DNA of 64,000 nucleotides from Arcuatula senhousia (taxonomy: Eukaryota > Mollusca > Bivalvia > Mytilida > Mytilidae), in assembly GCA_963971305.1 (NCBI GenBank), contig OZ020308.1:26131275-26195274 (forward strand). Reading direction: 5' to 3'. A program made the position numbers and the translations under genes. The notes beneath the pieces were generated by a model. The model did no database searches. It saw only the letters and a program-made list of their open reading frames with translations, and was not told the DNA's origin. Below are positions 12,063-23,862 of this stretch, piece after piece (within the stretch, counting starts at the first letter, position 1; each line of letters opens with the position of its first letter).

Positions 12063-12439
12063 TTAATTAATTTTGACTATTGTTATACAAGAAAAAACCG
12101 AGTAGACAGAAGCTAAGTCGCCAGTTGTATCCACATGAACTTCATCGCCAACATTAAGTTCCATCGATGCAACACCGGTGCTGGAGTGGTAACTTTGATG
12201 AGGTGAGTGTGCTGACGTGAAGGTCCTAGAAATCCAGATTCCATTCTTCCAAATTTGAAATTGGTCAGAATCAGCATTTGACATAATGGTGACCGAAACA
12301 AGATAAAGTCCCTTGTGTTCGCATATGAATTTTCCCGTTGACTTGAATCCTGACAAGTTGCTTACACCAACATTGGAGCGGACTGTAGAAAATTTGACAA
12401 TGTGTCCTTGTATTGAAGCATCACAAGCAGTAAAGGCAA
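12063..12439 (-). CDS. C1q-domain protein 1, exon 2 (C1q domain)
   Basis: The exon encodes about 125 residues forming one complete globular C1q domain and the stop. It begins VAFTACDAS, then has the conserved G-Y/L strand wording (FICEHKGLYLVSVTI), a GVASMELNVGDEVHV segment and a YSVFSCITIVKIN end. In bivalves such secreted C1q proteins act as pattern-recognition lectins in haemolymph; that role is family knowledge, not shown here. The acceptor is TTTTTTAG just above 12,439, entering in phase 1, which fits the phase-1 donor of exon 1 at 18,077. The frame is intact. Its closest relative here is the exon at 34,899-35,275, of identical length (377 nt). Confidence 0.9.
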
Positions 12440-13265
12440 CTAAAAAAGACAATAAGAATACATGTTGGAATGTTGAAAAGACACAGCTTAAATATTTCCA
12501 AAATTTGACAACGTTTGGCTATTTCTTTAAAATTTAATTTATCTGTTTGGTCATTGTTGTAATATTTTTGGCTTCTGTTTTTTGTTTAACCAGATCTAAA
12601 ATTTTACCGGTTTTCCAAGTTTTCTTCTCCTAGCGTGTCTGATGAAGGTAAATCCAGAAAAGCGCATCACACGCAGTGAAATTTTGCTGTTGTACATTTA
12701 TCAAAAGCATTTCAATATGTGGATCGTGTCTTTCTACCACATATACCATATTCTTTCGTTTTTTATTTAACTATGAAATATGGACGCTTTATTGAAAGCA
12801 TTATTTTTAAAAAAAAATGCCATGGATAGCTTTCAGTTGAGACAAACTAGTACACGCCAATTTTAGTGTTTTACAATTCATATAAAAACAAATTACAAAT
12901 ATATAAATTATATAGATCAGTGTCGTAACAAGAATCGATTGAATGTTTGAGACCATCTCGGCATGGTGATTTACTACCGCTCAATGCCCCTAGATGGGTC
13001 CAGGATAGAGCCCTGTTACGGGTCTATTTAAAGTTTTGAGGACAAAATAGAAAAAAAAGGCATAAATTAATTTTCTAATGAACAAATATTTTAAACAGTA
13101 TGGTGCTTCAATTTGGTTTTAACAGAAAGGCCAAAGCCTGCCTTTCTTTCAGCAGATCGGTCAATAACTTATTCGATATCAACAGACTTTGTTTCGTTGC
13201 TTTTCTTTGTTGGCATGACGAATACACAGGCTTGGAAGACTTCATTTCGCCAAGGTAGATCAAAC

Positions 13266-13475
13266 TTACGATTTTACCCTGCGCATGACACTAAAAATGC
13301 TCTTTGGTGTAGCAGTCGCAACAGTCATTTTCATAATTATTTGCAAACGAACGTAAACATTAGGGTTAAGGTCAATGTTAGCGGATTCTAAACTTTCTAT
13401 CACAGTTTCTGGTATCTGTTTCCAGAAACTTCCTGGCAAGTGCCTGTCTATCTTGCCGTCTTTTTCACCTCGAGT
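13266..13475 (-). pseudogene. Decayed hAT-type transposase, C-terminal dimerisation fragment
   Basis: Read on the minus strand the frame gives LPGSFWKQIPETVIESL, a central NPNVYVRLQIIMKM, then TVATATPKSIFSVMRRVKS and a stop. The last block matches the hAT dimerisation motif (T/P-V-x-T-A-x-x-E-R-S-F-S-x-x-R-R-x-K), but the conserved Glu-Arg is Pro-Lys and the protein stops at the point where the family continues YLR. Sequence upstream is broken by stops. Old transposon or domesticated-transposase remnant in the C1qDC intron. Confidence 0.55.
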
Positions 13476-13981
13476 TTGAAAATATCAATATCACACTTAA
13501 GGTCGTGAACAACGGCATTGTAAATTAGCTGTACGATATCCTACTTCGATGCAATAAGATACCGGACATTAAATCGATCTCTATTTTTGATCAAGCGGCA
13601 AAGTGAAGTCGGGAACAGAAATGCACGTTTCCAAAACTGATTTTCCTGAACGGAGAAAAGAATCAAAAGATGAATGGGGTCAGTTATTCAAATGTGATGT
13701 AGCCGTTGCTAAGAACAACCAGAACAACAATGTTTAACCATTGATGCCCCGAGAAGCAGAAAGACTTCAACACATAGTAAACGTTCTCGGTAAAGGCCCT
13801 CAGCAAACTCCTTCGCAGTAGGTACTTATCCTTGCCGACTGAAAGTAGTACTGGATAATCCCACTGCTTTATATATACTTTCATGAATTCGACAAGATTC
13901 TTGTCGAAAATTTTTATTTCAATGAATTGTGAAAAGAATTTATAACTGTTTATTAAAATACCAACTTTATGGCTCATATTT

Positions 13982-14020
13982 GGCCCGGGTGGCGAATAGG
14001 CCTTCAGCAGAGCCTAGCTT
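13982..14020 (+). repeat. 5' part of repeat R, cut by a Penelope-like element
   Basis: GGCCCGGGTGGCGAATAGG...AGCCTAGCTT matches the start of the uninterrupted repeat R on the minus strand at about 33,060-33,100. In R the next bases are GTCGTAAGAGG, which here are found only at 15,898. The intervening 1.9 kb is the inserted element. Confidence 0.85.
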
Positions 14021-15897
14021 GAGCCAAGACGAATCAACTGGAGCTATAATTTCAAAACAATTATGGATTCAGTTGAGGACTATGCCAGAAAATGGGCCAA
14101 AAAAGAACAGGAGAAAGAATGTGACGTTTTGTCAGAATGGGTAAAAGCTGTGAGGTCATTGGTTTTGAAAAGAATCAATTCTTTGAAAGGCTCAATGAGC
14201 ACTAAGGCAACATCCATTTTCAGCAACGCTGATGTTGCCAAAACATTGTCCACCTTACATGACAAATTTGTTGTTGTACCTGCAGACAAAGCACCAAATA
14301 ACATCATTTTTGTGTGCAAAAAACACTATATAGACTGTTTGACAGCTGAATTGGGGGTTGGTTGTACCAGCAACAGCACCACATACACGGCTACAACACT
14401 GTCTAAGGAGGAAATCATTGACAATCACAAATCTGTCATTTCCTCCTTCGGCCTTTCTGTTGGTGGCAGTAATGATGACATTCCATCCCTGTATTGGATT
14501 CCCAAATTACATAAAAATCCATACAAACAGCGCTTCATTGCAGGGTCATCCAAATGTACAACTAAACCTCTTTCAGTTTTGTTGACTTCAATACTTACGG
14601 CAGTAAAATCCGGCCTCCAGAAATATTACGATTGTTGTTATTCTAGAAATGGTGTCAATCAAATGTGGATCCTGAAGAATTCGAAAGAACTGATGGAGAT
14701 TCTTAACTCTACATCAGTTTCATCTTGTAACAGCATCAAAACATTCGATTTCTCCACACTTTACACTTCTATTCCACATGAACAACTGAAATCGCGATTG
14801 GCACAGCTGATTAAACGCAGCTTTTTCAAAAAGAATGGAAAACGCAGGTACAAATTTCTTGTAGTCGATTATACCAAGACTTACTTTGTCATCAATGAGT
14901 CCAAGAAAAAGAACAAATTTACAGAAGACCAAATAATCGACATGCTCAACTTTCTTATTGACAACATATTTGTTCAGTTTGGTGGACGTGTTTTTCAGCA
15001 AACAATAGGGATTCCAATGGGCACTAATTGTGCACCTTTGCTTGCTGATTTGTTTCTTCATTCATATGAAGCAGACTTCTTGCAATCTCTTCTAGACAAA
15101 AAAGACCGTAGACTAGCTCTCTCTTTCAACCTCACGTTCCGTTATATTGATGATGTCCTTTCACTAAACAATTCTCGATTTGGTGACTTTCTCCATCTCA
15201 TATATCCACAGGAGCTTGAGATAAAGGACACAACGGATTCTAGAAAGTCTGCTTCATATTTAGATCTACATCTCGAAATTGACTCTCAAGGAAGACTTTC
15301 AACAAGGCTCTATGACAAACGTGATGACTTCAACTTTCCAATCGTCAACTTCCCCTTCTTGTGTAGCAATATTCCGTCAGCTCCAGCTTATGGAGTTTAC
15401 GTATCTCAATTGATTCGTTACTCCAGAGCGTGCGGGACTTACATCGATTTCCTTAGCAGAGCGACACGTCTGACGCAAAAATTGCTCACACAGGGTTATG
15501 TTGCTCCTCGGTTGCTGTCTTCACTCAAGAAATTTTACGGAAGACATCATGCACTAATAGACAAATATGGGATTTCGATCTCTCAGATGAGTGCAGATGT
15601 TGGTTTGTCATAGGGTGTTGTTTTGTCTTCCTTTACTGGATTTGACACTCTGAATGGACTATTGGCAACGCGACGGGTGTGCTATAGCAAGCAGGAACTG
15701 CTTACTCTTCCGGAGCACCTGAGTTCACTCTTGTTTCGACTGGAGTTCGCGTTGTTGATTGATATTCAGTTGTTTTGTGTTTCCATGTTTTACGTGTTGT
15801 CTGTTTTTGTCCCGTTCTTGTTCGTGTTTACTGGTTTAGTCTCTGCCCTTTCGGACTTTTGACATTCGGATACCCCATTGGTACCTCTGCTTCTTTT
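14021..15897 (+). mobile_element. Penelope-like retroelement inserted in repeat R
   Basis: The left border is set by the loss of R after CCTAGCTT, and the right border by the return of R at GTCGTAAG. The element holds an open reverse transcriptase frame followed by about 280 bp of 3' tail ending near GGTACCTCTGCTTCTTTT. Other copies in the window end with the same GGTACACCTCTGCTTCTT type of tail, confirming the 3' end. The protein frame is open right back to the left border, so the copy is 5'-truncated. No GIY-YIG nuclease domain is seen downstream of the RT frame. Confidence 0.85.
14063..15613 (+). CDS. Penelope-like reverse transcriptase, 516 codons, open frame
   Basis: The enzyme would copy the element's RNA into DNA at the target. 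An early block PADKAPNNIIF (about residues 73-83) and PKLHKNPYKQRFIAGSS (147-163) are Penelope hallmarks. RT motif A is FDFSTLYTSIPH (228-239), with the first catalytic Asp at 229. Motif B is GIPMGTNCAP (316-325). Motif C is RYIDDVL (360-366), with the paired catalytic Asp 363-364. A conserved C-terminal helix block [13 protein letters not shown] ends the protein. There is no stop or frameshift. The Met at 14,063 is only the first available: 14 further codons are open upstream to the truncation border, so the natural start is missing. A C-terminal GIY-YIG endonuclease, usual in canonical Penelope elements, is not visible; the lineage may lack it or carry it N-terminally. Confidence 0.9.
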   Translation: MDSVEDYARKWAKKEQEKECDVLSEWVKAVRSLVLKRINSLKGSMSTKATSIFSNADVAKTLSTLHDKFVVVPADKAPNNIIFVCKKHYIDCLTAELGVGCTSNSTTYTATTLSKEEIIDNHKSVISSFGLSVGGSNDDIPSLYWIPKLHKNPYKQRFIAGSSKCTTKPLSVLLTSILTAVKSGLQKYYDCCYSRNGVNQMWILKNSKELMEILNSTSVSSCNSIKTFDFSTLYTSIPHEQLKSRLAQLIKRSFFKKNGKRRYKFLVVDYTKTYFVINESKKKNKFTEDQIIDMLNFLIDNIFVQFGGRVFQQTIGIPMGTNCAPLLADLFLHSYEADFLQSLLDKKDRRLALSFNLTFRYIDDVLSLNNSRFGDFLHLIYPQELEIKDTTDSRKSASYLDLHLEIDSQGRLSTRLYDKRDDFNFPIVNFPFLCSNIPSAPAYGVYVSQLIRYSRACGTYIDFLSRATRLTQKLLTQGYVAPRLLSSLKKFYGRHHALIDKYGISISQMSADVGLS

Positions 15898-16310
15898 GTC
15901 GTAAGAGGCGACTAAGGGTCTTGGGATTCTGACGTCGGGTCAGTGCTCAGCCCACAAACCGACAAAATGTGTACCCTAGGTGTCTGAATAGGGTGGCCCT
16001 CGTCCGCAAGCGTTATCAGGTCTATAATACGGAAACCCTGAACGCTGACCATAGTGGGCCAACGTGTTTAGAGAGTGCCACGCTTCATACACGTAAAAGA
16101 CCCCTTTGTGGACCGCCAAGTTGTGCACCAAATAGGCTAAGTTTTCCGCCTACAACCCACCTCTCCCCTTTTCGTGTGGTTCTTCAAAATTTACGGGTCC
16201 TTTGTGTCCTATCCTACCCCCATTTTTCATTTATCGGCATCATTTCATGTTCATTTTATCATCCTTTCCATGTTCATCGCCTGTAAATAACCTATATATA
16301 TCACTCATTT
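15898..16310 (+). repeat. 3' part of repeat R
   Basis: It continues R after the Penelope insertion: GTCGTAAGAGGCGACTAAGG, then TATAATACGGAAACCCTGA, a CCCACCTCTCCCC stretch and GTTCATCGCCTGTAAATAACC. The same order occurs reversed at 32,672-33,112. A 105-codon frame (15,969-16,286) has an equivalent at 32,679-32,996, but the similarity reflects the repeat and not protein conservation. Confidence 0.8.
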
Positions 16311-18076
16311 TTTACATAGCGGTTTCAGCAAACATGCACTTTTTAAAAGTGAATGATACTCAGTGTATTTAGGCATTAAATTTAAACAACATGGTTGTGT
16401 ATTGCATTGTGTTATAGGGTTTGTTATTAAGAAAACTAAGGTCAAAATAGGTCCCAGCGGGGTCACAAGAGGTCATCAAAAAGAAGTCTGGAAAGCCTGG
16501 TGCAGTGATTAGTGTAGGACCGTGGGACGGGAACTGGAACTGTGAGGAGTTTGGGCTCTAAGTAGTAATTGGTTCTGAGATGAACTATTACCGATAAGGT
16601 TTCTACTGTGTGTTATTATTCATTAAATGCTATGTTACAGATATTCAATATATAAAGGAAAAGGAAAAAAGTTTATTTACCCGACAAATGTTAAAGCAAA
16701 AAAATCATATATTATTTTTTTTTCTTATTGTCTAATTCACGTTTTGTTGAAAAAGGGATGCTTTCTTTTCGCGTCACATAATTTTTGCGACTATTCTTAT
16801 ATTTTTCCAAAAGTTCCTGTTTGGGATTCCGAAGGTTGGCGCGAATGTAACGAAAATTAACTTGCCGCAAAAAAAAAACAAAAAACAAAAACTTGACAAC
16901 TGTACCAAAGCCGTGCACACACCTAGCTTAAGATATAAACAAGAAATTGTTTAAAGACATGACTGTTCCTCGATCTGACGACATGGAAGAGTTACTTCAA
17001 CAATATTAAGCGGACGAAAGACCGGGCAAAGTACACAAATATAGGGAGTCTTAAATTGATTCCTGCACCCTTCTTTCTTTTATATTGACATTTTCATTAT
17101 TTTTATGGGAATAATTTTTAAATACTTCAAAATTTATGTACAAAATTTAATATGTACAATGGCAATATATTTTAAAAATATATGTTTACTTTAAATTGTG
17201 TCAAAACATAATCAATTGTAACAGGTAGTCGTAGTTTTGAAAGTATCGACATTTTAAAACTTCATACTCTAACTTGCTAGTTTATTTATTTTAGTTGTTC
17301 ATTAAAAAAGAGTTGAGGTAGAAGAAGACTTCTTATGAAAAAAAAATCACAGGTCTGAATTCATTTTTGCTTCTTTAAACATTTATTTAGATATAAAGTT
17401 TTTACCATAACTGCAAGAAAATTGAGACATCTCTATATTTAGGGAAATTTGGTACGGAAAAAAGGGCTTCAAAATGAATGACATAATTTTCTAATTTCCA
17501 CACATGCATATGATTTTCAATTTTGAAATATTCATTTTGAATAGATACAACTCATCAGGAAGTATACGAAAAAGTTTATTATCTCGCATTTGTTTACATG
17601 AAAATAGTAAAAAATCGGACAAAACTGATTAATTAAACATCAGCAAAATATTCAAAATTATTCAAATTTGAACGTTTGTAACAAAGAAAAATGCACAGCA
17701 ACTAAATGAAGTTATCTTCATATACTGCTTTTGTAGGGTCAGAACATTGCAAAACCCGATGTCGGAAAACAAAACTTAATACTTTAACATTTAGGCCCCT
17801 GGCTAGAAAATATCCTTTAGTCTGATACGTGAGTAGACTTCTAACATGTTCTTTGAGATACTTTGTATATATAAGATATGTAATTTTGCCTTCAAAAATT
17901 TAATGGTCTGCACAACTTTACCTAGAATCGACTGTTCCAATCTACAATTATTTATTTTTTTAAGTATTATGAGCAAAATTTTTCCTGTTTCCTTAAGTTG
18001 TTACAATACTATTTCAGAACGACAGCTTTGTTTTATGCAAAAATTAAATGTCATCAAACATGATAAAAACACCTAC

Positions 18077-18536
18077 CAGAAGTTCTATTACCCATTTGAG
18101 GAAGTTCCTCAAGTTTGGCAAGCATTTCTTGTTTCATGTGTTCGTGTTGGGTTTTCAGTTTACTGGTTTCCTTATTCGTATTGTAACTTTGTTCCTTGAT
18201 TTTCACAATTTCGTTTTTTGTTTCGTTTTGTTCTAATTTCGTTTTCTCGCTCTGTTTCTTAATTTTGACAATTTCTGCTTTAAGCTCACTCAACTGTCTT
18301 TTAGTTTCGTCATTTTCAAGTCTCAAGTCTTCTGTCTGCTTTTTAATTTCTACATCAGTTATCAGTCCTATATTGTGTTCTAGTTTGACCAGCTTCCTTA
18401 GTACGTGTTCTTCATAATGGAAGGAAGAACATTGCAGCAACGTTTCTGCTTTAGAACCGATTGAGGTTTCACCGGTCGCTGAAAGCCTTACAACTAAGGC
18501 GCATAAGATTATTATCCAACTTCTGCGAGGCATCAT
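18077..18536 (-). CDS. C1q-domain protein 1, exon 1 (signal peptide and coiled coil)
   Basis: The exon begins at the ATG at 18,536 and encodes 153 residues plus one base. Residues 1 to about 22 form a signal peptide (MMPRRS then IIILCALVV, with a small-residue region LSATGE). Residues about 45-145 are rich in Glu, Lys and Leu in heptad spacing (EIVKIKKQSEKTK, EIVKIKEQSYNTN), a coiled coil that would trimerise the C1q heads. It ends MGNRTSG at donor GTAGGT, phase 1, which joins cleanly to the exon at 12,439 to give about 278 residues in all. The layout signal peptide, coiled coil, C1q is the common bivalve C1qDC architecture. Confidence 0.85.
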
Positions 18537-20604
18537 CGTCTTTACTGTAACATATATAACGACAAAAAATAATTAAAAGTCATTCATTATATGTAGATTT
18601 CTAAGAAAGGTTAGACCAATGGTGAAATAAAAGTTTTCCTTATATAGTATTTATTAAAAGTGACATAAACTGTTAAGACAGAGGTATGTATCACCTGACG
18701 CTGCTGGACACAATTTAGAATGAAATTAAAGGAAACTTGTAATGTTGAAATGAAGGTTATGACAAAACGGCCGACCTGGGATGATAAATCTCAAATGTCA
18801 AAACTAGGAAAATCCAAAGAAAAGGATTTCAGAATTGAAAAATACTTATACATGAATAATTCTTGATATTGATCCGTACTGGTGCTAATAGACATTTTAA
18901 TAATATACCGATACTTACTCCGTTGGTAAAACAGGGACCGTATCATAATATAAGTTTAACTTGCGGTTTTTGTATACTGAAGGACAAATAAAATGTTGTT
19001 TTAATTTTGTAATTTAAGACCCACCTCTAAAGCTTAATAAATCTCATTAAAAAGAAGGTAACACATGTATACATTATACGACTATTGATTTATTTTATTA
19101 CTAACTCAAATGCAAATTTTGCCGACTTGGGCTGGTTTGTACGGAAGCGTATTGCTGCCACATGATAAAAATACAGACATAACTAACATGTAAGGGATAC
19201 AAGTCACATGTATGAGATGTAAACCATACGCATGAAATACAAGTCATACGAACGATATATAAATCATACGGATGAGATAATAACTTATCCGTATAAGATA
19301 ATAACTTATCCGTATAAGATATAACTCGTACGTATGAGATAATGACTTGAACATACGAGATAAGAACGCATGTGTTTAGGAACTACCAATCAAGACCCCT
19401 CTTAAAGCAACCAAAATTGAAAATGTATGGAGACTACCACACATTTTACCTTAACTATAACCTCTTGAAAAGTTAATATCCTATGGTTCCCCGTCACACA
19501 AGGAATCATTACTGACAATATCATTTGATGTTACAAGACTTGCGGGAAAAAACAACTTGTTTGGGAGCATGCAGGCTAAAAATAGATCATTTTTCGGAGA
19601 GAATATATAAGACATATAATTCCAGGACCCCCCCATTAAAGCCAGCAAAAATGTATCAAAATTCAATAAATATGATATGTCTGTGTTACATAGATATAGT
19701 ATTAACCAAATATATGCAGCTTTTACACAAATACTAATTTTAAAGAAAAAAAAATGAAATTTGAAATACCTACATTGAGAATTCTCAGGATTATTTTCAC
19801 ATAGATTCCAAATCTGATTTGTTGATTTGGTAGTCAGTTACCTAAATGTAAGACATATACGCATATAAATGTAAATAATACAAAAAAAAATATTCCAAAA
19901 ACGAAATTTCAATTCAGATAGAATAATACGCTCCCGAAGTGGGCGATTATGGTAGAAATGTCACTATTTTAGTTGTACTATGACCTGAATTTTCCTTCAA
20001 CGTCCAGTTAAGCACGCTTGGATTCCCGAACTTTCGGCGTCTTTTTAACGCTTTTTTTTTTATAAATTACGAACGTTTATAAGCGCACATGTGACTCACA
20101 AGAAAAGCTAGTTTGATTTTTTTTTGAATATATTTTGCTTTGATTCATATCGCATGTATAAAAAAAAGATTATATATAGATACATTTTAACTTCAGGTCA
20201 CTGGTTAAACCTGCCTCATAAAAAGATATAAAAACCACTATAATCAAAAGACATAGCCAAAAATAAACATTAACACATTAATATATACATATAAGACCAA
20301 AATTTTTGATGCAGGCAAATTAGCATCTATGTATCAAACGTACGAAAATGCCAAGACAAAGTCGTCTGTCGACACAAGCCACAGCAAATTGATTAAAAAC
20401 ACACACACACATATACACAGTGACACGTTAAAAAAAAAACAAAAACAAAAAACAATCAGCATCGCATACTCACATTGTTTAAACACACCCATCACGATGC
20501 AATAAATCAATTAGCAGAAAATGTTAAATCTAGACATAGTATAAACCGAGACCAATTCCCCTTTTTTTGGTAAAAAAAAATTTTGATATAACCTTCGTGG
20601 TTTT
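18537..20604. other. No gene recognised; upstream of C1q-domain gene 1
   Basis: AT-rich region that should hold the promoter of the C1qDC gene; I cannot define it. A degenerate minisatellite lies at about 19,190-19,370 (units like AGATAATAACTTATCCGTAT, some exact, others such as ATACGGATGAGAT). Confidence 0.5.
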
Positions 20605-20990
20605 AAAAGAAGCAAAGGTGTACCAAAGGGGTAATCAGTATCATAAAACCGTGAAGACAAAGACAAAACCGGCAGACAAAAAATCATCACAACAAAACAA
20701 ACCATATAACAACATAAAACACACACACATAACAACAAAACCGCATTCAGCAACGCGAACTCAAGTCGAAACGAGAGTGAACTCAGGTGCTCCGGAAGAG
20801 TAAGCAGTTCCTGCTTGCTATAGCACACCCGTCACGTTGCCAAAGATCGATTAAGTGTTGGTCAAATCCGGAAAGGATGACATTACAAAACTCTATGTCA
20901 AACCAACATCTGTGCTCATCTGAAAGATAGAAATCCCGTATATGCATACAAGCACATGATGTCGTCCGTAAAATTTCTTGAGTGATGTAA
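20605..20990 (-). pseudogene. Penelope-like element, 3' fragment
   Basis: Reversed, it reads from the RT C-terminal codons (ATTTCTATCTTTCAGATGAG) through the stop to the tail ending GGTACACCTTTGCTTC. Only the last 25 or so codons and the 3' tail remain. Confidence 0.8.
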
Positions 20991-21985
20991 AATCAACATT
21001 TAAAAGCCTTTAACAACACACTAGGAGACTTTCCACAATTAAAGCTGGCAGCAGCACACCAGACATTGTGCTTAAAAGGAGGAGGCATTTATTTGTCAAA
21101 GATAGTATCGGACCTCGATCTAGTGATTTCTACATACTAGTACTAGCAGTCAACGACTTCAAAAGGGAGACCCCCAACGGTGAAAACCGCTTCAGTTACT
21201 TACAAATCAACAAGTTAGGAAACTTACCCGAGCATTCAAAGAAGCCAAGCCATATGTGACAACTGCAGAAATCGAGAGTCCTATTTATACGTGTAGTGGT
21301 TGGGGAAACGCGCGGTCTAAATTAAAATAAAAACAATACCTAATATGGAAATTTTAAAGGAATTTACTGACGTATTGAAGTACTCGTGTGTTTCTTTTAA
21401 GTTAATTTTCGACGAAAACACTTACGTAGCATTTTATCAGGAATAGGTGCCCAAATATGGAAATTTGAAATCATGCCAGAAATATGAAAATGTGTTTTCC
21501 GTAAAGTACTGTGTCAAGTATCAAGATCCTAAACTAAACGATGTACTACGAATTTGACACAAATAATTATTTCATATTGAACTTACAACTTGTTATACAA
21601 TAAACTAATTTCCAGTAATAAGCAAGGTGTAAATGTGTAGGAATGAAAACACAAATGTGGCATGATGATAAACCTTGGATAAAACACCACTCAAGTCAGC
21701 AAATCAAACTATGACTATAGAAATCCATTTTTATTGAAATCGGACAAAGTTTACATTTTAAGTGGAAGGGGAGTGTAGTAAAAATGGTCGCCACTTCGGA
21801 TCCGGAATTCGGATAATAAGGGACGTGAGTCTCTTTTAACCAGTAGATTGACTTACTGGGGAGTTAATCGTCGTGACTATACCTAGATATAGGTCTACAG
21901 CGACGTTACCGGTAGGTATCCCCAAGAGTATTTTTAAATGAAGTCATGTGGTTAGTACTGGCAGTCAAATTTCATTTTTTTTCGA
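20991..21985. other. No gene recognised
   Basis: No exon or repeat with clear relatives in this window. A 63-codon plus-strand frame at 21,068 has no recognisable motif. Confidence 0.45.
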
Positions 21986-21989
21986 CTAT

Positions 21990-22200
21990 TTTCTCGTTAT
22001 TACGACTTGTTTCTCGTTATTACGACTTTCACTTCTCGTTATTACGACTTTCACTTCTCGTTATTACGACTTTGGTTTCTCGTTATAACGACTTTAGTTT
22101 CTCGTTATTACGACTTGTTCCTCGTTATTACGACTTTGGTTTCTCGTTATTACGACTTTCATTTCTCGTTATTACGACTTTTTTCTCGTTATTACGAGGA
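21990..22200. repeat. Minisatellite of CTCGTTATTACGACTT units
   Basis: About ten head-to-tail units of 17-22 bp, core TCTCGTTATTACGACTT, with variable linkers (TCAC, TGGTT, GT, TT). The regular length gives open frames in two phases that mean nothing. Confidence 0.9.
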
Positions 22201-22204
22201 ATAA

Positions 22205-23472
22205 AAAAAATTCTTACAACGAAATTTGTCTCAATAGGCTTTCGTAGCTAAGATTTCAAACCCAACAAGATAAAAGGAAATAAAAAATATATTGTATTTA
22301 TTTTACTTTATATTTTATTTCAATACTATAAAGCCCAATATTCGACTGTAGTTCATATATTTCTCCGGTTATATAAAAATTACAACAGGCAATAAACTTT
22401 GTTATACTCGAGACTCATAAGGGGTGCTTAAACAAAACATTAGGGATTGCGTAACTTTACAGTAGATGCAATTCAGTAGAGGGAATAGAAAAAATAATAC
22501 CAAAATAGGGAAAAAATTATAGTTTTGGGCAAATAAAGGCAACAACAAATCTTATTACCCAAAAGTAGCAGCAAAAAGCCTTAACAGCCCGTTGTTTTCG
22601 TTTTTTTCCGTTTGTCTTTATATAACCGAAGTTATGCAAAATTATTAAATAGAATGTTAATTATGAAAATCTATCAATCAAACAATGCATGCTAGAAACC
22701 GTTTCCCCCTTTTCTTCCATAAAAACATATTAAATACAGCTCATTTCCAGTACTTGAAACATATCATATTGATAAGTGTTTTGTAATCTATACAAACAAG
22801 TGGAAAATTATTACAGAATTTCATGTCTAAGAGGGGACTTAACTAATTGTCAATAATTATGATGTACTTTTGACCAGGTCAATCCTTGTTTTTTATTCTT
22901 TATTTCCGCTTTTAGGTAGGATTGATGCAAGGCTTTAATTATTTCTTACATAAAAGAATCGAAAAACACAGAACTTTGTAATGGTTATTAAATCATTTCA
23001 AATCCAAACAAGTCTCCAATTTAAAACTTGTACTAAGTTTTCCCATGATCATATGATACCTTTTTGAATCATAAGGTTCCCCTATTGTATGTGTTTACAT
23101 AAATTGTGAAACATGTATTTCTTTTAGTTACATTTGTACAAGATAAAAGACGAAAAAATCTCATCTAAATCATTTACCTATAGGTTCAATGTACTTTTAT
23201 TTTCTTTATCCAAGCTTTTATAGCATAAATATGTACTAACTGATAACACAGAAAATTAAATAAAACTCCTATAGTTTCTGTACAGTTTGTACATATTCAA
23301 ATAAAAAAAAGACTTAATTAAGTTTTTAACGGTCAGTGATCACATTGTCTTTTATAATGCCAGTTAATTGTGGTCAAACCAGAACAACACCCTTAAACGG
23401 TTGAACGTTTTTTAAAGTTACGTACTCCTGTCTCATTAGAGGACGCGAATATTTTGCCGTTACTGTAAGAAT
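22205..23472. other. No gene recognised
   Basis: AT-rich. Short similarity to the dispersed repeat seen at 42,072 (GGGCAAATAAAGGCAACAAC near 22,518). Nothing else can be supported. Confidence 0.45.
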
Positions 23473-23476
23473 TTAC

Positions 23477-23669
23477 TGTTATGTAGTTGTATTGTATGGT
23501 CGTAATCGTTTTTGTAATTTAGAGTTGTGTCCCTTTTCCCACATTTACGTTTGTACATGTGACATAATTGAGAGAGAATAAATGTTGTAATGGCAGCAGA
23601 CGTGTTTTTGTTCAGCCTTATTTCGATGTCAAACTACGGGCTAGTTATGTTTCCCCCTAGCCTGTAACA
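23477..23669 (+). repeat. Left LTR (193 bp)
   Basis: TGTTATGTAG to CCTGTAACA. Preceded by TTAC and followed at once by the primer binding site candidate. Confidence 0.85.
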
Positions 23670-23862
23670 TGGTGGAGAACCCAGTGCGCGGAAAAAAATT
23701 TCTGATCAAAACAAAAAACCAAGGCCCCCCCTTTTCAAGTTAAATGGTCCGTCCTTAAGAGTTCAAAGGTCTCTGATGGCTATATCAATTTTTATACAGC
23801 TATTTTAAAAGACAATTTTCCCAAAGATGTGTTAGGTAAAAGTACTTTATGCATAGTTTTTC

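Larger units (their letters stand above)
12440..18076 (-). other. Intron of C1q-domain protein 1, 5.6 kb
   Basis: It joins the donor GTAGGT after 18,077 to the acceptor TTTTAG before 12,439. It holds a decayed hAT transposase piece, and a Penelope-like element inserted within another repeat, on the opposite strand to the gene. The stretches 12,440-13,260 and 16,310-18,076 show nothing else recognisable. Weak similarity to the 358-bp satellite unit appears near 12,635-12,690 (GTGTCTGATGAAGG and GCGCATCACACGC). Confidence 0.85.

Noticed and set aside
13684..13977. 97-residue minus-strand frame
   Set aside because: No family recognised. It sits between a transposase relic and repeat R and may be chance. 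No splice partner was found.
15969..16286. 105-residue protein with a homologue at 32,679-32,996
   Set aside because: The similarity extends through untranslated parts of repeat R and both strands, so it is a conserved repeat and not a conserved protein.
21990..22200. CRISPR-like array
   Set aside because: Units are contiguous with 0-5 bp linkers, no unique spacers, in a eukaryotic context; it is a minisatellite.
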